This document shows, in pieces, positions 41,787 to 50,628 of a stretch of 64,000 nucleotides of DNA. Origin of the DNA: Cellulosilyticum lentocellum DSM 5427 (lineage in GTDB: Bacteria > Bacillota > Clostridia > Lachnospirales > Cellulosilyticaceae); the NCBI RefSeq assembly GCF_000178835.2, contig NC_015275.1, forward strand, positions 2,067,001 through 2,131,000, read 5' to 3'. Within the stretch, counting starts at the first letter, position 1. Each line of letters starts with the position of its first letter. The position numbers and the translations under genes are program-made. Under the pieces are notes generated by a model. It searched no databases, was not told the DNA's origin, and was given only the letters and a program-made list of their open reading frames with translations.

Positions 41787-42446
41787 ATGTATCGTTTAGC
41801 AATATTTGATTTAGATGGCACCTTACTTAATTCTATAGGTGATTTGATGAGCGCGTGCAATGTGGCGCTAGCCCATTTTAACTATCCTTTACATGAAGAA
41901 AAGGATTATAAGCAATTTGTAGGGAATGGGATTTATAAGTTAGTGGAACGTGCGCTTCCTATAGAAGATAGAGGAGAGGAATGTGTCAAAGAAGTAAAGG
42001 CTGTTTTTGATGCTTATTATAAAGAACATAGTTTAGATCAAACTAGGCCCTATGAGGGAATTATAGAACTTTTAACAGCTCTTAAGGCAGAGGGAATTCC
42101 TTGCTGCGTATTGACTAATAAAGTACAGGCTTATGCCAAGGAACTTGTAAAACATTTTTTCGGAGATTTAGTAGAAGAAGTGATTGGACAAAGAGAGGGT
42201 ATTCCTACTAAACCTAATCCTATAGGAGTCATACAATTATTAGAGTCTTATAAGGTAGCGCCTTCGGAGTGTATTTATGTAGGTGATTCTAATGTAGATA
42301 TAAAAACAGCTGAAAATGCAGGTGTAGATGCTATTGGCGTACTTTGGGGATTTAGGGATGAAAAAGAATTAAAAGAAGCTGGAGCTACTTATTTGGCAAA
42401 AGATACACATATGCTCAAAACTCAAATTTTAGGAGAATATAAATAG
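41787..42446 (+). CDS. HAD hydrolase, phosphoglycolate-phosphatase-like
   Basis: 219 residues. HAD motif I is LAIFDLDGTLLNS (two catalytic Asp), motif II is CVLTNKV, motif III Lys in 'TKPNP' and motif IV in YVGDSNVDIKTAENAGVDAI. The helical cap 1 between I and II fits the Gph/PGP type. It hydrolyses a small phosphate ester; phosphoglycolate is the family default. AAAAGGAGAAAAGG precedes the ATG. Confidence 0.9.
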   Translation: MYRLAIFDLDGTLLNSIGDLMSACNVALAHFNYPLHEEKDYKQFVGNGIYKLVERALPIEDRGEECVKEVKAVFDAYYKEHSLDQTRPYEGIIELLTALKAEGIPCCVLTNKVQAYAKELVKHFFGDLVEEVIGQREGIPTKPNPIGVIQLLESYKVAPSECIYVGDSNVDIKTAENAGVDAIGVLWGFRDEKELKEAGATYLAKDTHMLKTQILGEYK

Positions 42447-42448
42447 TC

Positions 42449-42496
42449 AAAAAGCTGTTACAAGCCTCAAAATGATGGGCTGTAACAGCTTTTTTA
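42449..42496 (+). terminator. bidirectional terminator after HAD gene
   Basis: Stem AAAAAGCTGTTACA/TGTAACAGCTTTTTT with a short inner GCC/GGC pair. It lies between convergent genes and can end both. Confidence 0.88.
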
Positions 42497-42506
42497 GTAA
42501 GTAGGT

Positions 42507-43247
42507 TTATTGCATTTCTACAGTATACAGGCTTTCTAATTCTTGACGTTTTGCAAGATAAAGTGCTTGACGTTTTGCTAAAAGACATTGTTCTTTTACT
42601 TGTTCTTTCACTGCTTCAAGTGGTGAAAGGCCAGCAGGTGTTAGTGCTTCTAATTCAATGATGTGATAACCAAATTGTGTTTGAACAGGAGCAGAGATTT
42701 CTCCTGGTGACATAGCGAAAGCAGCAGTTTCAAACTCAGGTACCATACGACCGCGAGTAAATTCTCCTAAAGCACCGCCTTGTGAAGCAGAAGGACAAGT
42801 TGAATATTTTTTTGCAGCTTCTGCAAAAGAAAGCCCAGCTTTGATTTCCTCAGCTACTTTTTCAGCTTCTTCTAAAGTTGCTACTAATATGTGGTTAGCT
42901 TTAGCTGCTTCATCAGATTTGAATTGGCCTTGATGTGTTTCATAGTATTCTTTTACTTCTTCATCAGAAGCTGTTACGCTTTCAAGAAGTTTACCCATAG
43001 CATATTGTTTAAGTAAAGATTTAGTCATTTGCTCAAGAGCAGCAGTGAATTCTTCTTCCTTATCTAAGCCATGTTTAATCGCATCTGAGTATAGCAATTC
43101 TTGCATAACAAGTTCATCTACTAATTGTTTTTGACCTTCTTCACTTTGGAACTGCATAGCATTTTGTCCAATGCTACGAAGTAAGTCATAAAGATCAGAT
43201 TGTTTGATTGCTCTGCCGTCTACAACAGCAAGTACTTTATTTTCCAT
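42507..43247 (-). CDS. parvulin-type peptidyl-prolyl isomerase
   Basis: 246 residues; the ATG at 43247 has AAGGAGATT upstream. An N-terminal SurA-like helical arm (LYDLLRSIGQNAMQFQSEEG) precedes the parvulin domain, about 115-205: 'AKANHILVATLEEAEKVAEE', 'AAKKYSTCPSASQGGALGEF' and 'PVQTQFGYHIIELE'. There is no signal peptide or lipobox, unlike PrsA, so the protein should be cytoplasmic. Confidence 0.9.
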   Translation of the reverse strand: MENKVLAVVDGRAIKQSDLYDLLRSIGQNAMQFQSEEGQKQLVDELVMQELLYSDAIKHGLDKEEEFTAALEQMTKSLLKQYAMGKLLESVTASDEEVKEYYETHQGQFKSDEAAKANHILVATLEEAEKVAEEIKAGLSFAEAAKKYSTCPSASQGGALGEFTRGRMVPEFETAAFAMSPGEISAPVQTQFGYHIIELEALTPAGLSPLEAVKEQVKEQCLLAKRQALYLAKRQELESLYTVEMQ

Positions 43248-43273
43248 TTTAAATCTCCTTTTTATCAAATAAA

Positions 43274-43315
43274 GAAGCTATTTATGAGCGTGTAAAAGCA
43301 CTCATAAGTAGCTTC
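43274..43315 (-). terminator. hairpin between phosphodiesterase and parvulin genes
   Basis: A 15-bp stem with one mismatch (GAAGCTATTTATGAG/CTCATAAGTAGCTTC) and 12-base loop. On the - strand TTTATTTG follows, so it is a moderate terminator for the upstream phosphodiesterase gene. Confidence 0.65.
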
Positions 43316-43372
43316 TTCTGCTTTTATGATAGTATCATGAATAAGTATAAAAGTAAATGGTGAGCGCATGGC

Positions 43373-43918
43373 TTATTTAACAGATAAACGACCGAGTAAA
43401 CAGTGACTAAAGTCATAAACACTTAGGGTACCATTTTCATAAGTGGCATAAGTAGAAGGTCTATTTTCTTTAGGAAGAGAAATAGAACCAGGATTACAAA
43501 TGACAAGGTCTCCCTCTTCACGAAGTTCCCATAAGTGTGTATGGCCATAGAGGAAAACTTGTTTGCCAGGAGATTTAGGAAAGTTCTCAGCTGCATAACG
43601 GTGTCCATGAGTTGCAAAGAGCTTAATGCCTTCATCTACAATAAGGCTATAATCACTTAAGCAAGGGAAATTTAAAAGCATTTGGTCAACCTCGGCATCA
43701 CAGTTACCACGACAAGCAATAATACGATCGCTATAAGTATTTAATAGATTTACAACGCCTTGAGGATTGTGACCTTCTGGAAGAGGATTACGAGGACCGT
43801 GATAAAGAATATCTCCTAGTAAAATGAGAAAATCAAAACCTTGTTCTTCAAATAAAGAAAGCATAGGTCTTAAATAAGTTTCGCTACCATGTAAATCAGA
43901 TAAAATTAAATAACGCAT
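43373..43918 (-). CDS. YfcE-like metallophosphodiesterase
   Basis: 181 residues. Metal ligands are in MRYLILSDLHGSETYL (D-x-H), ILLGDILYHG (GD), ACRGNCDAEV (GNCD), ATHGHRY (GH) and YGHTHLW (GHTH), the five calcineurin-like motifs in order. The YfcE/MJ0936 family hydrolyses phosphodiesters in vitro; the physiological substrate is not settled. Confidence 0.92.
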   Translation of the reverse strand: MRYLILSDLHGSETYLRPMLSLFEEQGFDFLILLGDILYHGPRNPLPEGHNPQGVVNLLNTYSDRIIACRGNCDAEVDQMLLNFPCLSDYSLIVDEGIKLFATHGHRYAAENFPKSPGKQVFLYGHTHLWELREEGDLVICNPGSISLPKENRPSTYATYENGTLSVYDFSHCLLGRLSVK

Positions 43919-44066
43919 ACAAGGCTCCCTTCTAATGTAATGATTTTATTATAGTATAACGTATTTCCTTAAAACAAGCACTATCATAGCAAGCAAATAA
44001 TATTATGGTAATAAGATGACATTGAGCACTAAATATGGCGATAAAAGGGAAATGGAGCTGAAGAAA

Positions 44067-44813
44067 ATGAATAATCGTATAGAATTACAGCATATAGATA
44101 AAAGCTTTTATACAGATGAAGGTGAAATTATAGTGCTGAAAGACCTTAGCTTAAATTTAAAACCTGGGAAGATATTGGCACTTCTTGGCCCATCAGGGAG
44201 CGGGAAGTCAACAGTACTCAATATACTAACTGATTTAATAAAGCCGAGCAGTGGAAAAGTTATGATTAATGGGAAGATAGGGTACATGTTTCAGCATGAC
44301 CATTTATTAGAATGGCGTACCATTATGGATAATGTAACCATTGGTCTAGAGATTCAAAAGAAATTAAGTGAGGAAAATCGGCATAGGGTAGAGGTCTTAT
44401 TAGAAAATTATGGACTAGGCGAATTTAAAAATCGTTTTCCGAAGGAATTATCAGGTGGTATGAGGCAAAGGGCAGCTCTTATTCGTACCTTGGCGACTAA
44501 TCCAGATATTTTACTATTAGATGAACCATTTTCAGCATTAGACTATCAAACAAGATTATTAGTAAGTGATGATATTTATGGCATTATCAAAAAAGAGCAT
44601 AAGGAAGCCATACTTGTTACTCATGACATCTCAGAGGCCATTTCAATGGCAGATGAAATCAGTGTGCTTTCTAAAAGACCTGCGTATGTAAAGCATACCT
44701 ATGAAATTCATTTAACAGTTGCAGGAGATAGAACACCTCTTTCAAGTAGAAAAGCACCTGAATTTAAAGATTATTTTGATATACTGTGGAAGGAGCTGGA
44801 AACCAATGAATGA
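44067..44813 (+). CDS. ABC importer ATPase (nitrate/sulfonate/thiamine-precursor type)
   Basis: About 248 residues; I chose the ATG at 44067, with GGAG 9 bases upstream (an in-frame ATG at 44052 is possible). Walker A LLGPSGSGKST, Q-loop FQHDHLLEWRTIMDNV, signature LSGGMRQRA, Walker B ILLLDEPFSALD, H-loop LVTHDISEAI. The closest recognisable type is SsuB/TauB/ThiZ. First gene of a three-gene importer operon. Confidence 0.9.
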   Translation: MNNRIELQHIDKSFYTDEGEIIVLKDLSLNLKPGKILALLGPSGSGKSTVLNILTDLIKPSSGKVMINGKIGYMFQHDHLLEWRTIMDNVTIGLEIQKKLSEENRHRVEVLLENYGLGEFKNRFPKELSGGMRQRAALIRTLATNPDILLLDEPFSALDYQTRLLVSDDIYGIIKKEHKEAILVTHDISEAISMADEISVLSKRPAYVKHTYEIHLTVAGDRTPLSSRKAPEFKDYFDILWKELETNE

Positions 44814-45612
44814 TAAAAGCGAAGGCTATTTACATTATTTAAATGAAAAGAAACGAAAGAAAAGACGTATTTTAAGATGGCAGCTCATATTGTTAGTAGG
44901 TTTTATTGGGTTGTGGGAAGTAGCTGCTAGATTAGGATGGTTAAATACTTTTTTATTTAGTAGCCCTAGTGAAGTCTATCAACTTTTTTTAGTTTATATA
45001 GGAGATGGAAGTCTTTTTAAACATGTAGCTATTTCAGTTTGGGAAACGATTTTAGGTTTTTCAATAGGCACTGCTTTAGGCATTATCATAGCCATTGGTC
45101 TGTGGTGGTCAGAAACTGTTGCTAAAATATTAGACCCTGTGCTTGTAGTACTCAATGCTTTACCTAAAACAGCTTTAGCCCCCATCTTAATTGTATGGGC
45201 TGGAGCAGGTATTGGTGGTATTGTATTAACAGCAGTAACGATTTCTATAGTGACGACTATTTTGTCAGCCTATAATTATTTCATTCATATGGATGAAGAA
45301 AAGATAAAAATGTTAACCAGTTTTGGAGCTACAAAAGTACAAATTTTAACGAAGCTTATTTTGCCAGCTAACCTAGCCAATATCGTTAATATTATTAAAA
45401 TTAATATTGGCTTATCTTGGGTGGGGGTGATTGTCGGAGAATTTTTAGTATCTCGTTATGGCTTAGGTTATTTGATTGTTTATGGAGGTCAGGTATTTAG
45501 GCTAGACTTAGTTATGATGGGCGTTGTCGTATTAGCAGTATGTGCTTTTGTGATGTACAGTATTGTAGGTTTTGTCGAAAAGCTTATTATTAAGAAAAGA
45601 GTCACCAAATAA
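44806..45612 (+). CDS. ABC importer permease
   Basis: 268 residues from the ATG at 44806, with GGAGCTGG upstream and an 8-base overlap with the ATPase gene. About six helices. 'LNALPKTALAPILIVWAGAG' is the EAA-type loop region of SsuC/TauC/ThiX permeases. A lysine/arginine-rich N-terminus (NEKKRKKRRILRW) is cytoplasmic. Confidence 0.9.
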   Translation: MNDKSEGYLHYLNEKKRKKRRILRWQLILLVGFIGLWEVAARLGWLNTFLFSSPSEVYQLFLVYIGDGSLFKHVAISVWETILGFSIGTALGIIIAIGLWWSETVAKILDPVLVVLNALPKTALAPILIVWAGAGIGGIVLTAVTISIVTTILSAYNYFIHMDEEKIKMLTSFGATKVQILTKLILPANLANIVNIIKINIGLSWVGVIVGEFLVSRYGLGYLIVYGGQVFRLDLVMMGVVVLAVCAFVMYSIVGFVEKLIIKKRVTK

Positions 45613-45675
45613 AAAGCTAATGCGTATGTTATAGTAGCTTAAAGTAAAAAATTACCATTTCATGAGGTGATTGGT

Positions 45676-46686
45676 ATGAGAAAGATTAAATCTATTTTAA
45701 TTGTAACCTTATCATTTATATTACTAACCTTTGGCATGACGGGGTGCAACGAGCAAGGCCTAAAGAAGGTGACTATTGCAGAAGTAACGCATTCTATTTT
45801 TTATGCGCCACAGTATGTGGCTATAGAGGCAGGTTATTTTAAAGATGAAGGTATAGATGTTCAGCTCATTTTAACACAAGGAGCCGATAAGACTATGGCA
45901 GCGCTTCTTTCAAATGAAGCACAGGTGGGTTTCATGGGACCAGAAGCTTCTATTTATGTTTATAATCAAGGGAGTAAAGACTATGCTATTAATTTTGCAC
46001 AAGTGACAAAACGTGATGGTACCTTTCTGGTAGGACGTACCGAGATTGACAGTTTTAATTTTGACATGCTTAAAGGCAAACAGATTATTGGCGGTAGAAA
46101 AGGCGGAATGCCAGAAATGACGTTAGAATATGTACTAAAAAATCAAGGCTTAACCTTAGGAGAAAACTTAGCTGAAGGAAATACTCAGGTGAGGACGGAC
46201 ATTCAATTTGCAGCCATGGGTGGGGCTTTTGTTGGTGGTGAAGGTGATTTCGTAACTTTATTTGAGCCAACAGCTACTCAGCTAGAAGAACAAGGTCAAG
46301 GTTATATTCTAGCTTCTATGGGACAATTATCAGGAGAAATACCTTATACAGCTTATTCAGCTTTAAGTAGTTATATGGCTAAAAATCCTGATATGATTCA
46401 AAAATTTACTAATGCTATTTACAAAGGCCAGCAATATGTGGAAACACATACAGCAGAAGAAATAGCAGATTTAATTGCACCACAGTTTAAAGAAATGAAA
46501 AAAGAACAATTAGTAAAAGTAGTGCAGCGTTATAAAGATAATGATACCTGGTGCACAGATCCTATTCTTAAAGAAGAAAGCTTAAATAGATTAATGGACG
46601 TTATGGAGCTTGCTGGAGAGCTCAATCAGCGCCCAGCTTATCAGGAGTTAGTCAATACAACCTTTGCAGAGGAAGCTGTTAAATAA
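45676..46686 (+). CDS. ABC importer substrate-binding lipoprotein (NMT1 type)
   Basis: 336 residues from the ATG at 45676 (GAGGTGA upstream). Lipobox LTFGMTGC near residue 24; the mature part starts 'VTIAEVTHSIFYAPQYVAIE' and 'GYFKDEGIDVQLILTQGADK', a typical NMT1/SsuA-like fold with 'NEAQVGFMGPEASIYV'. Thiamine-pyrimidine, sulfonate or nitrate-like ligands are all possible; no riboswitch or biosynthetic neighbour decides it. Confidence 0.85.
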   Translation: MRKIKSILIVTLSFILLTFGMTGCNEQGLKKVTIAEVTHSIFYAPQYVAIEAGYFKDEGIDVQLILTQGADKTMAALLSNEAQVGFMGPEASIYVYNQGSKDYAINFAQVTKRDGTFLVGRTEIDSFNFDMLKGKQIIGGRKGGMPEMTLEYVLKNQGLTLGENLAEGNTQVRTDIQFAAMGGAFVGGEGDFVTLFEPTATQLEEQGQGYILASMGQLSGEIPYTAYSALSSYMAKNPDMIQKFTNAIYKGQQYVETHTAEEIADLIAPQFKEMKKEQLVKVVQRYKDNDTWCTDPILKEESLNRLMDVMELAGELNQRPAYQELVNTTFAEEAVK

Positions 46687-46763
46687 AGAAGTAGACTTGC
46701 TATTTGCACATGATGAAAACTTTGTTATAATAGCTAATAAAAAGAAAGTCATCAGGTAAGACA

Positions 46764-47024
46764 ATGAAATGTAGAGATTTTTGTGGTGCATGTTGTATTG
46801 CGCCTTCGATTAGTTCACCTATTCCAGGTATGCCTCAGGGGAAAAAGGCCAATGAAAGGTGCATTCAACTAGATGAAAACAACCGTTGTAAAATTTTTGA
46901 GGATCCTAGAAGGCCTAAAGTCTGTGGCGCATTAATGCCGAGTAAAGAGATGTGTGGCCAGTCTAAGGAAGCAGCATTAGCTTACTTAGAAACATTAGAA
47001 ACAGCTACAGCACCTGGAAAATAG
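46764..47024 (+). CDS. YkgJ-like Cys-cluster (zinc/iron-binding) protein
   Basis: 86 residues. [17 protein letters not shown] has the C-x3-C-x2-CC metal-binding pattern, with further Cys in '[20 protein letters not shown]' and [13 protein letters not shown]. This matches the YkgJ/YcgN CxxCxxCC family. The function is not known. Its own promoter is likely (TTGCACA...TATAAT at about 46700-46735). Confidence 0.8.
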   Translation: MKCRDFCGACCIAPSISSPIPGMPQGKKANERCIQLDENNRCKIFEDPRRPKVCGALMPSKEMCGQSKEAALAYLETLETATAPGK

Positions 47025-47059
47025 AAATAACAGTTTTAGCCAAATGAAAGAATTACAAG

Positions 47060-47105
47060 AAAAGCTATCATAAGAAGGCTAAAAGTCATCTATGATAGCT
47101 TTTTA
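47060..47105 (+). terminator. terminator after YkgJ-like gene
   Basis: Stem AAAAGCTATCATA/TATGATAGCTTTT, 18-base loop, T's. Confidence 0.8.
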
Positions 47106-47129
47106 TTGAAATAGGAAAGAGGGAATAAG

Positions 47130-47609
47130 ATGGGAAATCCAAAAACAAATGTTATGCGTCTTTTAGAACAAGCAAAAATTCCTTATGAGGTAACAACCTA
47201 TGAGGTGGCAGATGGGAAAATTGATGGACAAGCAGTAGCAGCTAAAATACATAAACCAGCAGAGCAGGTTTATAAAACTTTAGTAGCAGTAGGACATTCA
47301 AAGAATAACTATGTATTTGTGGTTCCAGTAGATGAAGAATTAGATTTAAAAAAGGCAAGTAAAATAGCAGGAGAAAAAAGTATAGAAATGCTTCATGTTA
47401 AGGATTTACAAAAAACGACAGGTTATATTCGAGGAGGTTGTTCTCCTATTGGTATGAAGAAGCTGTTTAAAACTTTTATTCATCAATCAGCTGAAAGTAG
47501 AGAAGAAATAACCGTAAGCGGCGGAAAAATAGGGGTACAAGTTACGCTTGCACCCCAAGCTTTATGTGATTACATTAAAGGTAGTTTTGAAGATGTCATT
47601 AAGGCGTAA
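47130..47609 (+). CDS. ybaK: YbaK/EbsC-family aminoacyl-tRNA deacylase
   Basis: 159 residues. 'VAAKIHKPAEQVYKTLVAVG' carries the conserved Lys of YbaK (VxKTL), followed by 'YVFVVPVDEELDLKKASKIA' and 'TGYIRGGCSPIGMKKLFKTF', the G-G-x-S-P motif. It hydrolyses Cys-tRNA(Pro) misacylated by ProRS. Its stop overlaps the convergent DUF3810 gene by 11 bases. Confidence 0.92.
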   Translation: MGNPKTNVMRLLEQAKIPYEVTTYEVADGKIDGQAVAAKIHKPAEQVYKTLVAVGHSKNNYVFVVPVDEELDLKKASKIAGEKSIEMLHVKDLQKTTGYIRGGCSPIGMKKLFKTFIHQSAESREEITVSGGKIGVQVTLAPQALCDYIKGSFEDVIKA

Positions 47610-48696
47610 CGTCTAGGGTATCGTGATAGTAGCTTAGTAGTAAGTCAACCATGCGGCCGTAGCTACGTTCACCATCACTGATGCCATTAGCTTTTAAATA
47701 AGTGTCATTGACTTTACTTGAAGCCTTTTCAATAGGGCCGCTATAGTGCTTCCAAAAGGTATTGTTATAGTGAATATCTGCTTTAACTTTATCTGAAAGC
47801 TTTGTATTTAGCTGTTTTAAAAGCTCTGGATTAGTGCTAGATAAGGCGTTATTAGTATAAGCTAATGCAAGAAGATACCCAGAGTACTCAAAATCCACAT
47901 CAGGATGAACTGAGCAAGCTAGAAAAGCGATAAAATTACATTCATCCTCGCTAGCAAAGCCTCTTTGATGGGCCATTTCATGAAGTGTTGTATAAGGTAG
48001 TGCTTGTGGTAAGATAGCAACATTAACATTGGCTTCACCTGTAAACGGTGAATAAATCCCTGTAATGCCAGTGTAGTTCATATAAGTAGAGGCTAAAATA
48101 GGTTTGGGTTTACCATAGCTTCCATAAAAAATGGGGTAAAGCTTAGCAAGTTCTAGATAACCTAAATCTGCTCTGGCAAAAACACTTTTATAGCCACCAG
48201 GAATCGTCATATAACCATTTTCATCTTCGTTAACAAAAGGTCTAAGTGTATTGGCCTTTTCTATGAGGGTCTCATATAAACGTCCAAGTTCTTCGGTTGT
48301 AAAAGTCGTTCGGGTGAAACTAAGTGTATCACGTAAGGGCACACGATTATAATTAAAGCCCCATTCCCAATAGAAAAGGAAAATGAGTGTTAATCCAAAA
48401 TAAAAGATATGTAAGAGACCTTTTGTAAGATGCCTCTTAAAAGGCGTAGTTCTTTTAAATGCTATGTATAACCAGATCAATAAACGATAAGCTAGACAAA
48501 GCAGTAAACTATAAATGCCAATTTCAAAAAGAGAAAGAGGTATAAAGCCAGTACAATGACTTAAAAACTGTAAAAACCATTTGTTGAAGCCTAGCGAATA
48601 ATAGGTTTCAATCAAGGTAGGGGAGGAGAGACCTACAATATAAGTTAGGCCTATCATAAAAAGAATGAATATAAAGATAATGGATCGTTTTTTCAT
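47599..48696 (-). CDS. DUF3810 membrane protein with HExxH motif
   Basis: 365 residues; the ATG at 48696 (AGGAGGCTTT upstream) is preferred to 48735. Three N-terminal helices (IIFIFILFMIGLTYIVGLSS; LFEIGIYSLLLCLAYRLLIW; LLHIFYFGLTLIFLFYWEW) precede an outside domain with HEMAHQRGFASEDECNFIAF, a zinc-metallopeptidase-like HExxH with a downstream E/N region. The family is annotated as DUF3810; proteolysis is a reasonable inference only. Confidence 0.82.
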   Translation of the reverse strand: MKKRSIIFIFILFMIGLTYIVGLSSPTLIETYYSLGFNKWFLQFLSHCTGFIPLSLFEIGIYSLLLCLAYRLLIWLYIAFKRTTPFKRHLTKGLLHIFYFGLTLIFLFYWEWGFNYNRVPLRDTLSFTRTTFTTEELGRLYETLIEKANTLRPFVNEDENGYMTIPGGYKSVFARADLGYLELAKLYPIFYGSYGKPKPILASTYMNYTGITGIYSPFTGEANVNVAILPQALPYTTLHEMAHQRGFASEDECNFIAFLACSVHPDVDFEYSGYLLALAYTNNALSSTNPELLKQLNTKLSDKVKADIHYNNTFWKHYSGPIEKASSKVNDTYLKANGISDGERSYGRMVDLLLSYYHDTLDVTP

Positions 48697-48830
48697 AAAG
48701 CCTCCTAGTTGTAATAGCATATCTGAATACTTCATATTATATCATATAGATTTTAGAATAGGGTGCTATTAATCGCTAAAAAAAGCAAGAAAAAGTGGAC
48801 ATTAGTTCATCTTTTTCTTGTTTTAAAATT

Positions 48831-49691
48831 TTAAAGCCAATTTTTTAAATGAGGTATTGCAGTAATAGCTTGCTCATAGCCTTGTTCAAAAAGAACTTTT
48901 AATTTATCTACATCCTTTTCAAAGCGATCAACTTCTAAAGGAAGTTCGGGTCTTAAAATAAAAACAGAACCTTCTTTTTCCAATTGATTAATGCTTTCTA
49001 AAGTTTGATTATAATGTTGATAGCGAGTGGCAATACAACGAACGACTTCGGGATACTTTTTTCCATAGGCCTTTGCTAAGCGATGCATATTTTTAGAATA
49101 GTGCTTACGATAACCTGCATTACGTGTTAAAACAATGACATTTTTTTGATTACCATCTGCTATGGATTTATCAATAGGAATCGAGTTGCAAAGCCCACCG
49201 TCTAGATAATGTTCACCTTCTATTTCCACCACTTTTGAAATAAAGGGAAGGCTACTAGAAGCACGTAGCATACGGTCTGTGTCGTCAAGGTTATTGGCTT
49301 TAGTAGGTTCAAAATAATGAGGGTTACCAGATTCACAATGGGTAACCCCTACCTTGAAAATAGTATCCGTTTGCTTAAAGGTTTCAAAATCAAAAGGATC
49401 AAGGTGCTTAGGCAAGTCGTCAAATAAAAAATTCATGCCAAAGTAACCACCTTCCCTAAAGAAATTTTTCCAACCGATAAAACGTTTATCAGTAATCCAT
49501 TTGGTATAAAGACGCTCGTTTCTTCCTTTTTGCCTAGATAAATAACTGCATAAGGTGTTGGCCCCAGCAGAGACACCAATAGCATAAGGGAAGTATAGGT
49601 CATGATCTAGAAAGGCTTCCAAAATACCAGCGGCATAGGCACCACGCATCCCCCCTCCTTCTACAATAAGACCGAGTGAACTATTTGTCAT
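48831..49691 (-). CDS. patatin-like phospholipase
   Basis: 286 residues. Oxyanion-hole GGGMRGAYAAG, nucleophile elbow IGVSAGAN (G-x-S-x-G) and catalytic Asp in HYLDGGLCNSIPI form the patatin Ser-Asp dyad. It has the DUF6363-like C-terminal region of the RssA/YjjU type. Likely a cytoplasmic lipid acyl hydrolase. AGGAGGT precedes the ATG. Confidence 0.92.
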   Translation of the reverse strand: MTNSSLGLIVEGGGMRGAYAAGILEAFLDHDLYFPYAIGVSAGANTLCSYLSRQKGRNERLYTKWITDKRFIGWKNFFREGGYFGMNFLFDDLPKHLDPFDFETFKQTDTIFKVGVTHCESGNPHYFEPTKANNLDDTDRMLRASSSLPFISKVVEIEGEHYLDGGLCNSIPIDKSIADGNQKNVIVLTRNAGYRKHYSKNMHRLAKAYGKKYPEVVRCIATRYQHYNQTLESINQLEKEGSVFILRPELPLEVDRFEKDVDKLKVLFEQGYEQAITAIPHLKNWL

Positions 49692-49804
49692 AGCTGACCT
49701 CCTTTGTAAATGAATATAAAATAAGAATAATAATATATAAGTTCTAAATTATTATAATATTATTTACTTATAAAGGCAATTTTACACATGGCTTATAAAT
49801 AAAA

Positions 49805-50422
49805 TTAGCTGATTTTCTTAGCATCAGACCATTTTTTTAAGACAAAGAGGATGATGACTATGGCTAATAGAACTAAAACAATATTACTATAGGTATTTAA
49901 AATGCCTTCAATAGCTTCCCAATTATTGCCTAGATAAAAGCCTAAACTCATTAAAATAAGGTTCCAGATGGCAATACCTGTAATAGAATAAAGAGAGAAT
50001 TCTAAAAGTGGCATAGCATTAACACCAGCAAAAAGAGAAATATATGTTCTTGTAAGAGGAATAACTCTAGAAAAGAAAACAGCTAGGCGGCCATAACGAC
50101 CAAACCAGCTATTAAAAGTATTCATTGCTTTATGGATGCCTTTAGAAGAGCTAGAGAATTTATTTAAAAGAGGTTGCCCGCCATAATAACCAATGAAATA
50201 GCAAATATAAGAACCAACTAAGCCAGCGAGTATACTTATAAGAAAAGCAGGAAAGAAGCTGAGGTTAGTCTGTGGAATGCTCATACCTACAAAAGGAAGC
50301 ACCACTTCACTGGGAATAGGGAAACAAGCATATTCTAGACCAATTACAATAAAAATACCGATATAACCTAATTCGCCAACGAAAGTCATTAGCCAATCAA
50401 TAAATTGTGTGATAAATGTCAT
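49805..50422 (-). CDS. DedA-family membrane protein
   Basis: 205 residues, five to six hydrophobic segments. 'YIGIFIVIGLEYACFPIPSE' with VVLPFVG and 'FFSRVIPLTRTYISLFAGVN' (the F/G-x-R-x-x-P-x-x-R motif) are DedA signatures. DedA/VTT proteins are lipid scramblases or carriers (undecaprenyl phosphate or phospholipid recycling). C-terminus is basic. Confidence 0.92.
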   Translation of the reverse strand: MTFITQFIDWLMTFVGELGYIGIFIVIGLEYACFPIPSEVVLPFVGMSIPQTNLSFFPAFLISILAGLVGSYICYFIGYYGGQPLLNKFSSSSKGIHKAMNTFNSWFGRYGRLAVFFSRVIPLTRTYISLFAGVNAMPLLEFSLYSITGIAIWNLILMSLGFYLGNNWEAIEGILNTYSNIVLVLLAIVIILFVLKKWSDAKKIS

Positions 50423-50628
50423 GATTAAACTCCTTTATTTTCTATTTATATTATCATATGTGGACAATGGTAAAATCATGCTGAGTTATATTCCATATTT
50501 TTATATGGCAACTCACTAGCTTGTATGTTATAATACAAAATGTTAGTAAAAAATAAGCTTAAAATTAAAAGCTCATACCTAGTTTATCAATTAGGGGTGA
50601 AATACACATATAAAGGATGATAGATTAA

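Noticed and set aside
44016-45675. Thiamine (TPP) or other riboswitch before the ABC importer
   Set aside because: The short leader has no conserved TPP elements or terminator hairpin, so the ligand of the importer stays open.
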